Shown: positions 42,698 through 52,821, counted from the stretch's first letter. The stretch: 64,000 nucleotides of DNA from Bacteroidales bacterium M8 (GCA_001689495.1 LUJS01000040.1:1-64000); one strand, 5' to 3'. Numbers and translations: made by a program. Notes: generated by a model not told the origin, from the letters alone.

Positions 42698-44770
42698 ATG
42701 GCAACACTCGAAAAAATCCGTAGCAAGTCAGTGCTCTTGCTCATCATCGTTGGAGCCCCCTTGCTGGCTTTTATCATCGGTGACTTCTTTACATCCGGGC
42801 GCACTCTCTTCGGCACCGGTACGACCATCGCCACAGCGGGCGACCAGAAAGTAGACATACAGGAGTTCCAGCGCCGCGTGCAGCTGGCCCAGCAGCAGGA
42901 GCAGCAGGCCGGACGCACGTCGACAGACGGTGCAGTGCTCCAGCAGCGCGTACTCAACGACATGATTGCCGAGAAGCTCTTCGACGAAGAGATCAGCCGA
43001 CTCGGCCTCACCGTGACCGACGCCGAGCTCACCGAGATGATGGTGGGCAAGAACTCGGCCTATGTCGACCGCATGATACAGCAGCAGCTCGGTCTGCCCG
43101 ACGCCGCCACCGCACACGACATGGCATACAACCCCACTAAATACAACATGCCTCAGGAGCAGGCAATGCAGCTCCAGCAGTACTGGGTAGAGCTCGAGAA
43201 CAACGTCGAGAAGATGTTGCTGCAGCAGAAGTTCCAGAACCTCTTCGGCGGCGTCCTCGCAGCCAACGAGCTCGATGCCCGCGCAATGTACGACGACATG
43301 GCCTCGACAGCCTCCGTCCTCTATGCCAAGAAGGACTTCAGCTCGATGCCCGACGCCGACTTCAAGGTCGAGGACTCTGACATCTCGGCCCTCTACAACA
43401 AGGACAAGGGCCAGTACAAGCTCGACGAGCCCACCCGTCTGATCAACTACATCTCCGTCAACATCGTGCCCTCGCAGGCCGACCTCCTCGCCGGCCAGCA
43501 GGCTGTCGAGAACGCCCTCGTGGCCCTCAACAACTCGACCGAGGCTCAGGGTCTCCCCGAGCTCGCCGCATTTGTCGTAGAGCCCCAGAAGCTCGCACAG
43601 GCCGACGTTGACCGTCAGGCACGCCTCAAGGCCGTCCTCGACACCCTCTCGACAGGCCGCGCCGCCCTCGTCAGCCGCACCGGCAACGACTATACCCTCG
43701 CCAAGCTGATGGGCAAGTCGCAGGCTTCGGACAAAGTCAAGCTCGACTTCATGGCCGTTCAGGGCACACGCGCCCAGATCGACTCTCTGGTAGCCCTGCT
43801 CAACGCCGGCGCCGAGTTCGACTCTATCGCCGCCTCGCCCCTCGTGGCCCAGAGCCAGAAGGCAACAGAGATCTCGCTGCTCGACCCCAACTCGGCCATG
43901 GTGACCGAGCTCATCGAGGGCCGCGCCACAGGCACATACTTCGCCCCCGACACGCTGGCACAGGGCGGACGCATAGTCCGCGTGGCCGAGCGCGCCACCC
44001 CCACCACCGTATATGATCTGGCCATGGCCACATATACCGTAGAGCCCTCCAACGTCACCGTCAACGAACTCGAGTCGGGCCTGCAGAACTACGTAAGCTC
44101 GCACAAGACCGCCAAGGAGTTTGCCGACAGCGCACAGGCATCGGGCTTCACCACGTTCCCCGCCTACATCACCGCATCGTCGCCTACCGTGGGCAACATC
44201 CCCGACAGCCACTCGGCAGTGGCATGGGCAATGGATGCCAAGAAGGGTCAGGTATCGCCCGTGTTCGGCGACATCCAGACAGGCCGCTTCGTGGCCGTGG
44301 CCCTCGACGACATCTATGACGACTATCGTCCCGCACGCGACCCGCAGGTCACCGCAGCCCTCTCGGCCAAGGCCCTCAACGACAAGAAGGCCGCCAAGCT
44401 CCTCGCCGACTATCAGGGCAAGGCCAACGACGTGGCAGGCTATGCCGCACTCATGGGCACGCAGGCAGACACCACCACCGTCAACCTCTCGCAGTACATG
44501 ATTCCCGGCATCGGCATGAACGAGACAGCCATTCAGGGCCGCGTGGCAGCCGCCAAGCCCGGCCAGCTCGTAGGTCCCCTGCAGGCCAACAACTCGGTTG
44601 TCGTGCTTCAGGTGATCAACGTAGACTCGGAGGGCCGTCCCTACAACTATGACGAGAGCGCCATCCGCTTCGGCCAGCAGCGCGGTGCCGGACGCATGGC
44701 CAACATGCTCCCCGCCATCCTCCTCGGCAACAACAAGATCAAGAACAACATCAACAAGTTCTACAAGTAA
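42698..44770 (+). CDS. PpiD-like periplasmic peptidyl-prolyl isomerase / chaperone
   Basis: 690 aa. One N-terminal membrane helix (about 11-31, VLLLIIVGAPLLAFIIGDFF) anchors a large periplasmic part. A SurA-N-like region (about 45-200) with QQRVLNDMIAEKLFDEEISR is followed by parvulin-like segments near 345 (LVALLNAGAEFDSIAAS) and again near 500-530. Expected to assist folding of outer-membrane proteins leaving the Sec channel. Codon use is strongly biased, suggesting high expression. Own promoter and strong terminator. Confidence 0.85.
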   Translation: MATLEKIRSKSVLLLIIVGAPLLAFIIGDFFTSGRTLFGTGTTIATAGDQKVDIQEFQRRVQLAQQQEQQAGRTSTDGAVLQQRVLNDMIAEKLFDEEISRLGLTVTDAELTEMMVGKNSAYVDRMIQQQLGLPDAATAHDMAYNPTKYNMPQEQAMQLQQYWVELENNVEKMLLQQKFQNLFGGVLAANELDARAMYDDMASTASVLYAKKDFSSMPDADFKVEDSDISALYNKDKGQYKLDEPTRLINYISVNIVPSQADLLAGQQAVENALVALNNSTEAQGLPELAAFVVEPQKLAQADVDRQARLKAVLDTLSTGRAALVSRTGNDYTLAKLMGKSQASDKVKLDFMAVQGTRAQIDSLVALLNAGAEFDSIAASPLVAQSQKATEISLLDPNSAMVTELIEGRATGTYFAPDTLAQGGRIVRVAERATPTTVYDLAMATYTVEPSNVTVNELESGLQNYVSSHKTAKEFADSAQASGFTTFPAYITASSPTVGNIPDSHSAVAWAMDAKKGQVSPVFGDIQTGRFVAVALDDIYDDYRPARDPQVTAALSAKALNDKKAAKLLADYQGKANDVAGYAALMGTQADTTTVNLSQYMIPGIGMNETAIQGRVAAAKPGQLVGPLQANNSVVVLQVINVDSEGRPYNYDESAIRFGQQRGAGRMANMLPAILLGNNKIKNNINKFYK

Positions 44771-44790
44771 TAGCCACCCGCATCCCATCA

Positions 44791-44828
44791 CGGCGGCCTG
44801 CCCCTGCGGCAGGCCGCCGTTTTGTTTT
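44791..44828 (+). terminator. Rho-independent terminator of the ppiD-like gene
   Basis: Perfect 12-bp stem CGGCGGCCTGCC (44791-44802) with 44808-44819, loop 5, then TTTTGTTTTG. Confidence 0.92.
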
Positions 44829-44914
44829 GCATGGCCTGAACGGACGGTGCGTGACAAGACCGCAATTTTAAATTTTTTAACGTAGTTTTGCCGACAAACA
44901 GGTGGTTTTATTAG

Positions 44915-44922
44915 TAAATTTG
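44915..44922 (+). promoter_or_regulatory. -7 box of the SNF2 operon
   Basis: TAAATTTG, 24 bp before the ATG at 44947. An alternative -7 box TAGTTTTG is at 44883-44890. Confidence 0.5.
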
Positions 44923-44946
44923 TAGATTAATGTTTCAACTCGGTTT

Positions 44947-47769
44947 ATGTCTGCAGATTTCCTTCCTCATCTCACCCGCAAACTTGTCCACGGGAGCCCT
45001 GAGTCATCGTCAAAGGGTGCCGGTGGCGAGTTCTTCTTCAAGATCTCGATAGCGCCCGACAAGGGGGCCGTCCTGTCGACCGTCGACGGCAACGGCAAGC
45101 AGGTCAGCCCCGACCACCGCTTCTATCGCGGCGAACAGTCAGTGTTGCTCAAGACACTGGAGGGGATAAGACGCGAAAACCGGTTCAACATCACTTGGGG
45201 ACGCGACAAGGACGACGACAGCGTCAGTCTGGCCAAATACTCGTATCTGCTCTATCAGCTGATGCGCTGCGACAACATACTCGGGCCCGACGGCACGCGC
45301 ATCACGCCGTCGGACACCACGGCCCATCTGGTGCTGCACATCGAGCCGACGGCCGACGGCCTGCTCAACCCCGAGTGGAGGCTGCACATACCTCAGGAGT
45401 CATATACCATCGACGAGGATCAGGACAAGTTCACCCCCGTGGCCGACAACTTTGCCATCTGCGGCAGCATACTATGTCCGGTCGAGCCCATGGGCGACAA
45501 CTTCGGCAACCTGTCGTTCTTCGCCTCGCGCATATCGCCCGACATGCTCGAGCAATTCCTGTCGGTGGTCTACAGCTATGTCGACAACTTCGTGCTCGAC
45601 TATGCCAACACCGTGGTCGAGACGAGCCACGACGAGGTGGCTGCACGCCCGACGCTGGTGTTCGAGAAGGTAGACTCTGACATGGCCCTGCACCTGCGCG
45701 TCACCACCTCGGTGCGCGGGGTCGACGAGGAGTTCCTGCGCCGCTTCGAGCTGACGCGCATAGCCTCGGTGGGCATGGACGGCAAGGTGACGGTGCGCCC
45801 CGTGCAACCCCACCGCATCGAAGACGACATCGACTCGGTCGAGAAACTGCTCAACCGCCACGCCCCGTCGCGCAAGGAGGCCAAGGAGGTCTATCTCGAC
45901 GGCGACACGTTCATCATACCCCACAGCGTGGCGGGCCCCTTCCTGCTCAAGGCCCTGCCGGTGCTGCTCAACGACTTCACGCTGCTCGGCACCGACAAGC
46001 TGAGAGAGTATAAGGTGAGCCCCGTCAAGCCCCGCCTGTCCATGAAGTTCAAGTCGGGCATAGACTTTCTCGAGGGTGACGCCACCGTCGCGGTGGGCGA
46101 CGAGGAGATCTCGCTGGGCAAGCTCTTCGAGCAATATCGCCGCGACCGCTACGTCACCCTCAAGGACGGCACGCGCGCCGTGCTCGACGACGCATACATG
46201 AAGCGCCTCGAGCGCATATTCGGCGACAAGCGCAATGCCGGAAAGGATGTCAGGATAAACTATTTCGACCTGCCCGACATCGAGGAGCTGCTCAACCGCA
46301 AGCTCGACCCGAAGATATTCGAGCGCCAGAGAGAGGTCTACGAGGGGTTCAACAACCTCGCCTCGCAGACGCTCGACCTGCCGCGGCTCACGGCCACGCT
46401 GCGCCCCTATCAGGCCGAGGGCGTCAAGTGGATACGCTATCTGTATGACAACAACCTCGGCGGCTGTCTGGCCGACGACATGGGTCTGGGCAAGACCATA
46501 CAGACCATAGCCATGCTCTCGTCCATCTATCCCGGACAGGACGCGCCGTCGCTGATAGTGATGCCGAGAAGCCTGATATTCAACTGGCAGAACGAGATAA
46601 AGAGATTCTGTCCCTCGCTGTCGGTCTATGTCTATTATGCCTTCGAGCGCGACATGGACAAGGCGCGCGAGGCCGACGTCATCCTCACCACCTATGCGAT
46701 GGTGCGCAACGACATCGAGAAATTCAGCAAGGACCGCTTCCACTACGTCATACTCGACGAGAGCCAGAACATCAAGAACATCGAGGCGCAGACCACGCGC
46801 GCCATCTTCCTGCTCGAGGCCGACCACCGTCTGGCCCTGAGCGGCACGCCGCTCGAGAACAACCTCTCCGAGCTCTTCTCGCTGTTCCGCTTTCTCAACC
46901 CCGGCATGCTGGGCGACATCGACGACTTCAACCGCCGCTATGCGGGCCCCATCATGCGCGACGACGACAAGGACGCCATGGCCTCGCTGCGCAGGCGCAT
47001 ATTCCCCTTCATGCTGCGCCGCCTCAAGAAGGACGTGCTCACCGAGCTCCCCGACCGCGTGGAGCAGACGCTCTATGTCGAGATGGACCGCGACCAGTCG
47101 GAGTTCTACGAGCAGCGCCGCCGATTCTATCAGGAGAAGATCAACAACTCCATCGCCACCGAGGGCATAAAGAAGTCGCAGTTCGTCATGTTCCAAGCCC
47201 TGACCGAGCTGAGGCGCATAGCCTCGGTGCCCGAGAGCCTGACCGACGGGCGCGTGCACTCGCCCAAGCTCGAGGAGCTGGTGACGCAGGTGGCCGATGC
47301 CGTGGCCAACGGACACAAGTGCGTGGTATTCTTCAACTATATCGCCGGCCTCGAGCTGACCGGCGAGCGCCTCGGCAGCCTCGGCATAGACTATGAGGTG
47401 ATGACCGGCGCCACCACCAACCGCAGCAAGGTCGTCGAGCGGTTCAACAGCGACCGCAACTGCATGGTGTTCCTGATGACGCTCAAGACCGGCGGCGTGG
47501 GCCTCAACCTCACCGTGGCCGACACGGTGTTCATCTTCGAGCCGTGGTGGAACAAGGCCGCCGAGGAGCAGGCCATCAACCGCCTGCACCGCATGGGCCA
47601 GACGGCCAAAGTGCACTCATACTCGCTCATCACCCGCGACACCATCGAGGAGAAGATAAGGCTGCTGCAAGAGCAGAAATCACAGCTCTTCGACGACCTC
47701 ATCAGCTCTGACGCATCGACCTCTAAACAGCTTTCGGTCGAAGACATCAACTTCATACTCGGTAAATAG
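44947..47769 (+). CDS. SNF2-family ATPase (Swi2/Snf2 helicase)
   Basis: 940 aa. The first 470 residues are a large, mostly unrecognised region; the ATPase core follows with DDMGLGKT at 510-517, DESQ (604-607, in place of DEAH), SGTPLENN near 635, and a C-terminal RecA lobe with TLKTGGVGLNLTVAD and NRLHRMGQ. No nuclease or methyltransferase domain and no zinc-finger SWIM motif was seen. SNF2 proteins translocate on double-stranded DNA and displace bound proteins such as RNA polymerase. It forms an operon with the unknown 609-aa protein that starts two bases later. Confidence 0.88.
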   Translation: MSADFLPHLTRKLVHGSPESSSKGAGGEFFFKISIAPDKGAVLSTVDGNGKQVSPDHRFYRGEQSVLLKTLEGIRRENRFNITWGRDKDDDSVSLAKYSYLLYQLMRCDNILGPDGTRITPSDTTAHLVLHIEPTADGLLNPEWRLHIPQESYTIDEDQDKFTPVADNFAICGSILCPVEPMGDNFGNLSFFASRISPDMLEQFLSVVYSYVDNFVLDYANTVVETSHDEVAARPTLVFEKVDSDMALHLRVTTSVRGVDEEFLRRFELTRIASVGMDGKVTVRPVQPHRIEDDIDSVEKLLNRHAPSRKEAKEVYLDGDTFIIPHSVAGPFLLKALPVLLNDFTLLGTDKLREYKVSPVKPRLSMKFKSGIDFLEGDATVAVGDEEISLGKLFEQYRRDRYVTLKDGTRAVLDDAYMKRLERIFGDKRNAGKDVRINYFDLPDIEELLNRKLDPKIFERQREVYEGFNNLASQTLDLPRLTATLRPYQAEGVKWIRYLYDNNLGGCLADDMGLGKTIQTIAMLSSIYPGQDAPSLIVMPRSLIFNWQNEIKRFCPSLSVYVYYAFERDMDKAREADVILTTYAMVRNDIEKFSKDRFHYVILDESQNIKNIEAQTTRAIFLLEADHRLALSGTPLENNLSELFSLFRFLNPGMLGDIDDFNRRYAGPIMRDDDKDAMASLRRRIFPFMLRRLKKDVLTELPDRVEQTLYVEMDRDQSEFYEQRRRFYQEKINNSIATEGIKKSQFVMFQALTELRRIASVPESLTDGRVHSPKLEELVTQVADAVANGHKCVVFFNYIAGLELTGERLGSLGIDYEVMTGATTNRSKVVERFNSDRNCMVFLMTLKTGGVGLNLTVADTVFIFEPWWNKAAEEQAINRLHRMGQTAKVHSYSLITRDTIEEKIRLLQEQKSQLFDDLISSDASTSKQLSVEDINFILGK

Positions 47770-47771
47770 CC

Positions 47772-49601
47772 ATGAACATAGACCGCGACCACAAACTGAT
47801 TGTATTCGACACCTGTCACGACAAGAGGGCCTTGGCCCTGCTCAAGTCCAACCTCGAGGCCGTGTTCAGCAAGGACTCGCTGCACGCCATGCTGATGCAG
47901 ATCACCACGGCGTTTCCCGACTATTTCATGCGCATGTCCAACGAGTCGTGGATGCTCAAGATACGCGACATCGTATCGCGCAAGGCCCAGACGAAAAAGG
48001 GCGACATGGTCGACATGGTGGCCAAGATATATGCCTCGGAGTCAAACCGCTGCATACTCGACGAGATTCTCAGCGACAAGGACAAGCAACTCTGGACCGA
48101 GATGCTGCGCGACATCTATGTCAAGGACACCCGCATCACGCAGATAACGGGCCGGCCCGTGTTCGAGGAGCGCAAGCAGCTCTATTACAGCACCTCGGAG
48201 AAGCCCGTGGGCTATCTGTGCTGGTTCGGCTTCATACAGATAGGGGGCTGGTACAGGGCGGCGCGCTACTTCTATATCCCCGACTTCGTGCGCCGCATGT
48301 TCGCGGGTCTGTTCGGCATGCCTCCGGCCGTGCCTACGCCCGCGCCCCCGGAGGACAACACCGAGGGGCTCAACGTCATCAACACCGAGATCGAGTCGCT
48401 GGCCATACTGCCCGTGGTGAACAACCTGTATCTCAACGGCCAGCTCGAGCGCGGCAAGTTCAAGGTAGGCGCCGCCGCCGTGAATCGCGCGGCCAAGATG
48501 CTCAAGCTGACCGAATTCGTCACCACCGACGATGACCGCACCGCGCGCAACCTGCGTACCTCGATGCTGCTCAACGCATACAGCATCCATGCATACGAGA
48601 ACGCAAAATACAACACGGGCGAGCGGTCCGAGCCTCAGGACATAATACGCGCCATCGCCACCTATCTGGCCCAGAACACCTTCGAGATCTCGGCCACCAT
48701 ACTCCACTTCATCGACAAATCGAGCCTCAAGCTCTATGAGGGCACCACCCTCAGGGAGACATGGCGCAAGGTGACGGACCTGCTCTACGCCAACGAGTCG
48801 CGCGAATGGATTCCGGCATGCCGCATCACCGACGCCCTCTATGGCCTCGGCGACATCAACAACGCCGTGCGCATCGTGCCGTTCCGCCTGATAGACGAGA
48901 CATCGGTGTCAAACTCGCGCTCGGGCCACACCATCAGCCCCGAAGACATGTTTGCCGAGGCCACGGTGCCCGCCGCGCTCAGCGTCTTGGTCTTGTACAT
49001 ATCGCTCGGCATGGTCGAGGCACGATATGCGACGGCCGCCGAGCACGACCCTTCCGTCCTCTCGGGCCTGCACAGCTTCAGGCTCACCCCGCTCGGGGCC
49101 TATGCCCTCAACCTGACCAAGGAATATACATTCATCCCGCCCGAGAGCGACAACATGTTCACCCTCGACACCTCGCGCCTCATCATCAGGGCCGGTGGCG
49201 AGAACAATCCCTACGAGGGGATGATGTCTGATTTCGGGCGCGAGATCGCGGGGCGCCGCTATGCCGTCAGCGCCGGCACATTCCTCAAGGGGTGCTCGAC
49301 GCCACGCGAGATAGACAAGAAGATCAAGACCTTCAGGCAGGTGGTCTGCGACAGGCCCCCGCAGATATGGGAGGATTTCTTCAACTCGCTCAAGGCCCAC
49401 AGCAACTGTTTCAGCAAGGACAACGGCAGGTGGATCATATTCGACGTCGACCCGACGGCCTACGAACTGCACGACCTGCTGGTCACCGATCCCGTGCTGT
49501 CCGAATACATAATCCGCGCCGAGGGATACCGCATTCTGGCCTACGAGAGGGCCGAGCAGGTGATACGCGACAGACTGCGAAATTTAGGCTATCTGCTGTG
49601 A
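47772..49601 (+). CDS. Unknown partner of the SNF2 ATPase
   Basis: 609-aa protein that I do not recognise. No signal peptide or clear membrane helix; mostly helical, with a Pro-rich linker near 190-200 (MPPAVPTPAPPEDN). The first 180 residues contain KIRDIVSRKAQTKKGDMVDM, and the C-terminal 70 residues (WIIFDVDPTAYELHDLL, then YERAEQVIRDRLRNLGYLL) resemble the end of XPB-type helicase-associated domains, which is a weak impression. The two-base gap to the SNF2 gene implies joint translation and function. A short CGTCCGGACG palindrome followed by TTTT (49615-49628) may end the operon. Confidence 0.72.
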   Translation: MNIDRDHKLIVFDTCHDKRALALLKSNLEAVFSKDSLHAMLMQITTAFPDYFMRMSNESWMLKIRDIVSRKAQTKKGDMVDMVAKIYASESNRCILDEILSDKDKQLWTEMLRDIYVKDTRITQITGRPVFEERKQLYYSTSEKPVGYLCWFGFIQIGGWYRAARYFYIPDFVRRMFAGLFGMPPAVPTPAPPEDNTEGLNVINTEIESLAILPVVNNLYLNGQLERGKFKVGAAAVNRAAKMLKLTEFVTTDDDRTARNLRTSMLLNAYSIHAYENAKYNTGERSEPQDIIRAIATYLAQNTFEISATILHFIDKSSLKLYEGTTLRETWRKVTDLLYANESREWIPACRITDALYGLGDINNAVRIVPFRLIDETSVSNSRSGHTISPEDMFAEATVPAALSVLVLYISLGMVEARYATAAEHDPSVLSGLHSFRLTPLGAYALNLTKEYTFIPPESDNMFTLDTSRLIIRAGGENNPYEGMMSDFGREIAGRRYAVSAGTFLKGCSTPREIDKKIKTFRQVVCDRPPQIWEDFFNSLKAHSNCFSKDNGRWIIFDVDPTAYELHDLLVTDPVLSEYIIRAEGYRILAYERAEQVIRDRLRNLGYLL

Positions 49602-49661
49602 CAACATTACCCCCCGTCCGGACGTTTTCAAGATAGCGAAACATCAACAATCAGCATCAAG

Positions 49662-50150
49662 ATGACCATAGCCATACTCTGCATCATACTCATAGCCTCG
49701 GCGGTGGCACTGTCGTTCGTGCAGGCCACCTATGGCACCGCGCTCGCCTTTCTGGCGCTGTGCACGGCCGGACTGCTCGACGGCGTGACGCTGCCGGTGT
49801 CCACCTATCTGTTCTGGGGACTGGCCATGATGATAGTCGTGGCCCTCAACTTCATACTGCCGCCCCAGATCTCGTCGTCGCGCAGGGGCCTCCCCTACAT
49901 CGCCGGCGCCTCGCTGGCCGGGACGTTCATCGGTCTGGCCGTGGGGGCCCACGGGGCCATAATCACGGGCGCCGTGGCCGGAGCCATACTCGGCGGCATA
50001 GCCTACGGGCGCACCCCCGACGGACGGATACTGCAGTTCCCCTCTCCCAAATTCATCAACTATCTGTGTGCCAAGGGACTCCCCGCCGCCATCGCCATGA
50101 GCATGGCCGGACTCTCGACAGCACTTCTCATGGCCGCATGGCCCCAATGA
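49662..50150 (+). CDS. Hypothetical membrane protein
   Basis: 162 aa with four to five hydrophobic segments; Gly-rich helices GLAVGAHGAIITGAVAGAIL resemble the glycine-zipper pairs of small inner-membrane proteins. Family not recognised. Seven bases before the DUF4919 gene, so co-transcribed. Confidence 0.65.
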   Translation: MTIAILCIILIASAVALSFVQATYGTALAFLALCTAGLLDGVTLPVSTYLFWGLAMMIVVALNFILPPQISSSRRGLPYIAGASLAGTFIGLAVGAHGAIITGAVAGAILGGIAYGRTPDGRILQFPSPKFINYLCAKGLPAAIAMSMAGLSTALLMAAWPQ

Positions 50151-50157
50151 CAACAAC

Positions 50158-50871
50158 ATGCTCAAACATACAGCCCTCATACTGACCATGCTCCTTGCCC
50201 TGACGATACCCGCCGGGGCACAGGTGCTCTCGCAGCTCAAGCGCGAGAAACCCGACCTCGAACAGATACGCCGCGAGACTCAGGACCGCACGTCGCCATA
50301 CTACTATCCCCGCCTGATGCAGGAGTTCCAGCGCAACGACACGCTGATGAAGATAGACAAGTACCGCCGCCTGTATCTGGGATACATGTTCTGCGAGGAC
50401 TATAACCCCTATCGCTCGGGCGAGCGCACCATCACCTACGACGCCACCCTCAACCGCTCCAAGAAACTCACCCGTCAGGAGTGCGACTCGGTCATCGCAT
50501 ACGCCGAGCAGGCGCTGGCCGACAACCCCTTCAATCTGGGCGAGATGGTCATGCTCATCAACGCCCTCAGGGGCAAGGGCAAGACCAATCTGGCCAATAT
50601 CTGGCAGTACAAGCTCAACTACCTGCTCATGGCCATCGTGTCGACCGGCACGGGGCTCGACGAGGAGAACGCTTGGTATGTCACCGACCCGCAGCACGAG
50701 TACGTGCTGCTCAACATGATGGACTATGTCGTGTCAGACCACGTGTTCTACGACCCGTCATACGAGTTCGTGACCGTGCTCGACTCGAAGGGCAAGGACG
50801 CGGGTGGATATTACTTCAACATCGGCCCCCTGCTCGAGGAGTATTACCGCAAGCATCCCGACGAACTATAA
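50158..50871 (+). CDS. DUF4919 exported protein
   Basis: 237 aa with signal peptide (about 1-21, ending PAGAQ). YYYPRLMQEFQRNDTLMKID and then YRRLYLGYMFCEDYNPY are typical of DUF4919, a Bacteroidetes family of unknown function. Helical, TPR-like later part. Follows the 49662 membrane protein. Confidence 0.8.
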   Translation: MLKHTALILTMLLALTIPAGAQVLSQLKREKPDLEQIRRETQDRTSPYYYPRLMQEFQRNDTLMKIDKYRRLYLGYMFCEDYNPYRSGERTITYDATLNRSKKLTRQECDSVIAYAEQALADNPFNLGEMVMLINALRGKGKTNLANIWQYKLNYLLMAIVSTGTGLDEENAWYVTDPQHEYVLLNMMDYVVSDHVFYDPSYEFVTVLDSKGKDAGGYYFNIGPLLEEYYRKHPDEL

Positions 50872-50889
50872 ACCCGGCACAGACTCAAG

Positions 50890-52404
50890 ATGATAGACTT
50901 CACTCCGGTCGCAAGGCCGTGGTTCGGACATCTCTCCCGTCAGGCCGGGTCATGGCGCGGCAACACGCGCGCCGTCCAGACACGGCTGCTGGCACACATA
51001 CTTGACCGCGGACGCCACACCAAGTGGGGAGCCGCCCACGGACTGGGCGACGCCCGCACGTACGACGACCTGCGCCGCGCCATCCCCGCCCCCGTGGGCT
51101 ATGCCGAGTTGCGCCCGTGGGTCATGCGCATGGTCGGCGGCGAGGCCGACGTGCTGTGGCCCGGCGTCACGCGCAACTTCGCCCAGTCGTCGGGCACGTC
51201 AGACGGCAAGAGCAAATACATACCCATCACCCACGAGGGCCTCTCGTCGTGCCACTATGCCGGCGGTGCCCACGCCGTGGCGTCATATCTCAGCCTCTAT
51301 CCCAACAGCCGCCTGTTCAGCGGCAAGAGCTTCATACTCGGCGGCAGCTTCGCCAACGAGCTCACCCTGCCCCCCGGGGTCAGGGTCGGCGACCTCTCGG
51401 CCACGCTGATAGACCGCATCAACCCGCTGGCCAACCTCGTCAGGGTGCCTCACCGCGACGTGGCCCTGATGGCCGACTGGACACGCAAGCTGCCCGCGCT
51501 GATCGAGGCCTCGATGCACGAGAACGTCACCAACATCTCGGGTGTCCCCTCGTGGTTTCTCACCGTGCTGCGCGGCATCCTCGACAAGGCCGGCGCCACC
51601 AACCTGTCCGAAGTCTGGCCCAACCTCGAGGTCTTCTTTCACGGCGGCATATCCATGGCCCCATACCGCAGCCAGTATGCCCCCATCGTCCCGCAGGGCA
51701 TGAGGTATCTCGAGTGCTACAACGCCTCCGAGGGGTTCTTCGCCGTTCAGGACGACATCGACTCGCACGCCATGCTGCTGCTGCTCGACTGCGGCACCTT
51801 CTTCGAGTTCATCCCGCTTGCCGACACCCTCTCCGACCGCCCCGAGATACTCCCCGCATGGCAGGTCGAGGAGGGGCGCGTCTATGGCCTCGTCCTCACC
51901 TCGGTCAACGGCCTGTGGCGGTTTCCCGTGGGCGACACGGTGCGCATAGAGAGCGTCGACCCCCTGCGCATCACGGTGGCCGGAAGGACGAAATGCTTCA
52001 TCAACGCCTTTGGCGAGGAACTGATGGTCGAGAACGCCGAGGCCGCAATGACCCGTGTGTGCGCGACGATGCACTGCGAGGTAGCCGACTATACGGCCGC
52101 CCCGGTCTATACCACCGACCGCTCGCGCGGACGCCACGAATGGCTCGTAGAGTTCACCCGTCCCCCCGAGTCGGTCGACGCATTTGCCGCCGCGCTCGAC
52201 CGCGAGCTGCGCGCACTCAACTCCGACTATGACGCCAAGCGCACGGGCGACATCTTCCTCGACCCGCTGACGGTGGTCACAGGGCGCCGCGGCGTCTTTG
52301 CCGACTGGCTCGCCTCGACAGGCAAGCTCGGAGGCCAGCGCAAGGTGCCCCGCCTCTCAAACACCCGCCACCCCATCGACGAGATACTCGCGTTCAACTC
52401 CTGA
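50890..52404 (+). CDS. GH3-family acyl-adenylating enzyme
   Basis: 504-aa member of the GH3 (auxin-responsive promoter) family of the adenylate-forming superfamily. AQSSGTSDGKSKYIPI at about 98-113 is the ATP-binding loop; YNASEGFFAVQ near 280 and the C-terminal AGRTKCFINAFGEELM near 365-380 fit the family. In plants GH3 enzymes join amino acids to acyl hormones; the bacterial substrate is unknown. Ends overlapping the opposite-strand gene at 52394 by 11 bases. Confidence 0.85.
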   Translation: MIDFTPVARPWFGHLSRQAGSWRGNTRAVQTRLLAHILDRGRHTKWGAAHGLGDARTYDDLRRAIPAPVGYAELRPWVMRMVGGEADVLWPGVTRNFAQSSGTSDGKSKYIPITHEGLSSCHYAGGAHAVASYLSLYPNSRLFSGKSFILGGSFANELTLPPGVRVGDLSATLIDRINPLANLVRVPHRDVALMADWTRKLPALIEASMHENVTNISGVPSWFLTVLRGILDKAGATNLSEVWPNLEVFFHGGISMAPYRSQYAPIVPQGMRYLECYNASEGFFAVQDDIDSHAMLLLLDCGTFFEFIPLADTLSDRPEILPAWQVEEGRVYGLVLTSVNGLWRFPVGDTVRIESVDPLRITVAGRTKCFINAFGEELMVENAEAAMTRVCATMHCEVADYTAAPVYTTDRSRGRHEWLVEFTRPPESVDAFAAALDRELRALNSDYDAKRTGDIFLDPLTVVTGRRGVFADWLASTGKLGGQRKVPRLSNTRHPIDEILAFNS

Positions 52405-52780
52405 CCCCGGCGCGCCTCGACGTCAGCAATATGCCGACAATCCAGATCACGGCCCATACATATCCGTATATGGCCACGTCATCGCGTCCGGCAGCCTGAA
52501 ACACGGCCGCGCACAGCAATACGTAGTAGGGGAAACCCAGAATGTCCCTGAATATCCCCGCCACCTTGGGCGACCCTTCGGCATCGTGCCATATCAGCCA
52601 CAGGCACCTCACCACAAGGGCCAGAGCGAACACGAGAGCCGTGATGCCATACCAAAGGGCGGCACACGACGAAGCGGCATCGCCGCAAGAGATCAGATTG
52701 CCGATGCATATCATGGGCAACATGGCGCAGGCGAGCCTGAAGAAACCGGCCGCATAGACATCACTGTAATATCTGTTCAT
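52394..52780 (-). CDS. Hypothetical four-TM membrane protein
   Basis: 128 aa with about four hydrophobic helices (for example ITALVFALALVVRCLWLIWH and YGYVWAVIWIVGILLTSRR). The ATG at 52780 is preferred to a TTG at 52816, because the promoter box 52814-52821 overlaps the latter. Family not recognised. Converges on, and overlaps, the GH3-family gene. Confidence 0.55.
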   Translation of the reverse strand: MNRYYSDVYAAGFFRLACAMLPMICIGNLISCGDAASSCAALWYGITALVFALALVVRCLWLIWHDAEGSPKVAGIFRDILGFPYYVLLCAAVFQAAGRDDVAIYGYVWAVIWIVGILLTSRRAGVRS

Positions 52781-52813
52781 ATAGCTTGATGTGATTAGGT
52801 GAAGTATCTCCGC

Positions 52814-52821
52814 CAAAGGTA
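52814..52821 (-). promoter_or_regulatory. -7 box for the 52780 gene
   Basis: Minus strand TACCTTTG, 33 bp upstream of the chosen ATG. Confidence 0.5.

Noticed and set aside
42728..44857. 709-aa open frame on the minus strand
   Set aside because: It lies opposite the ppiD-like gene, has no promoter or family features, and is a by-product of GC-rich codon use. Similar long antisense frames at 45472-47616, 37875-39815 and 33934-35442 were dropped for the same reason.
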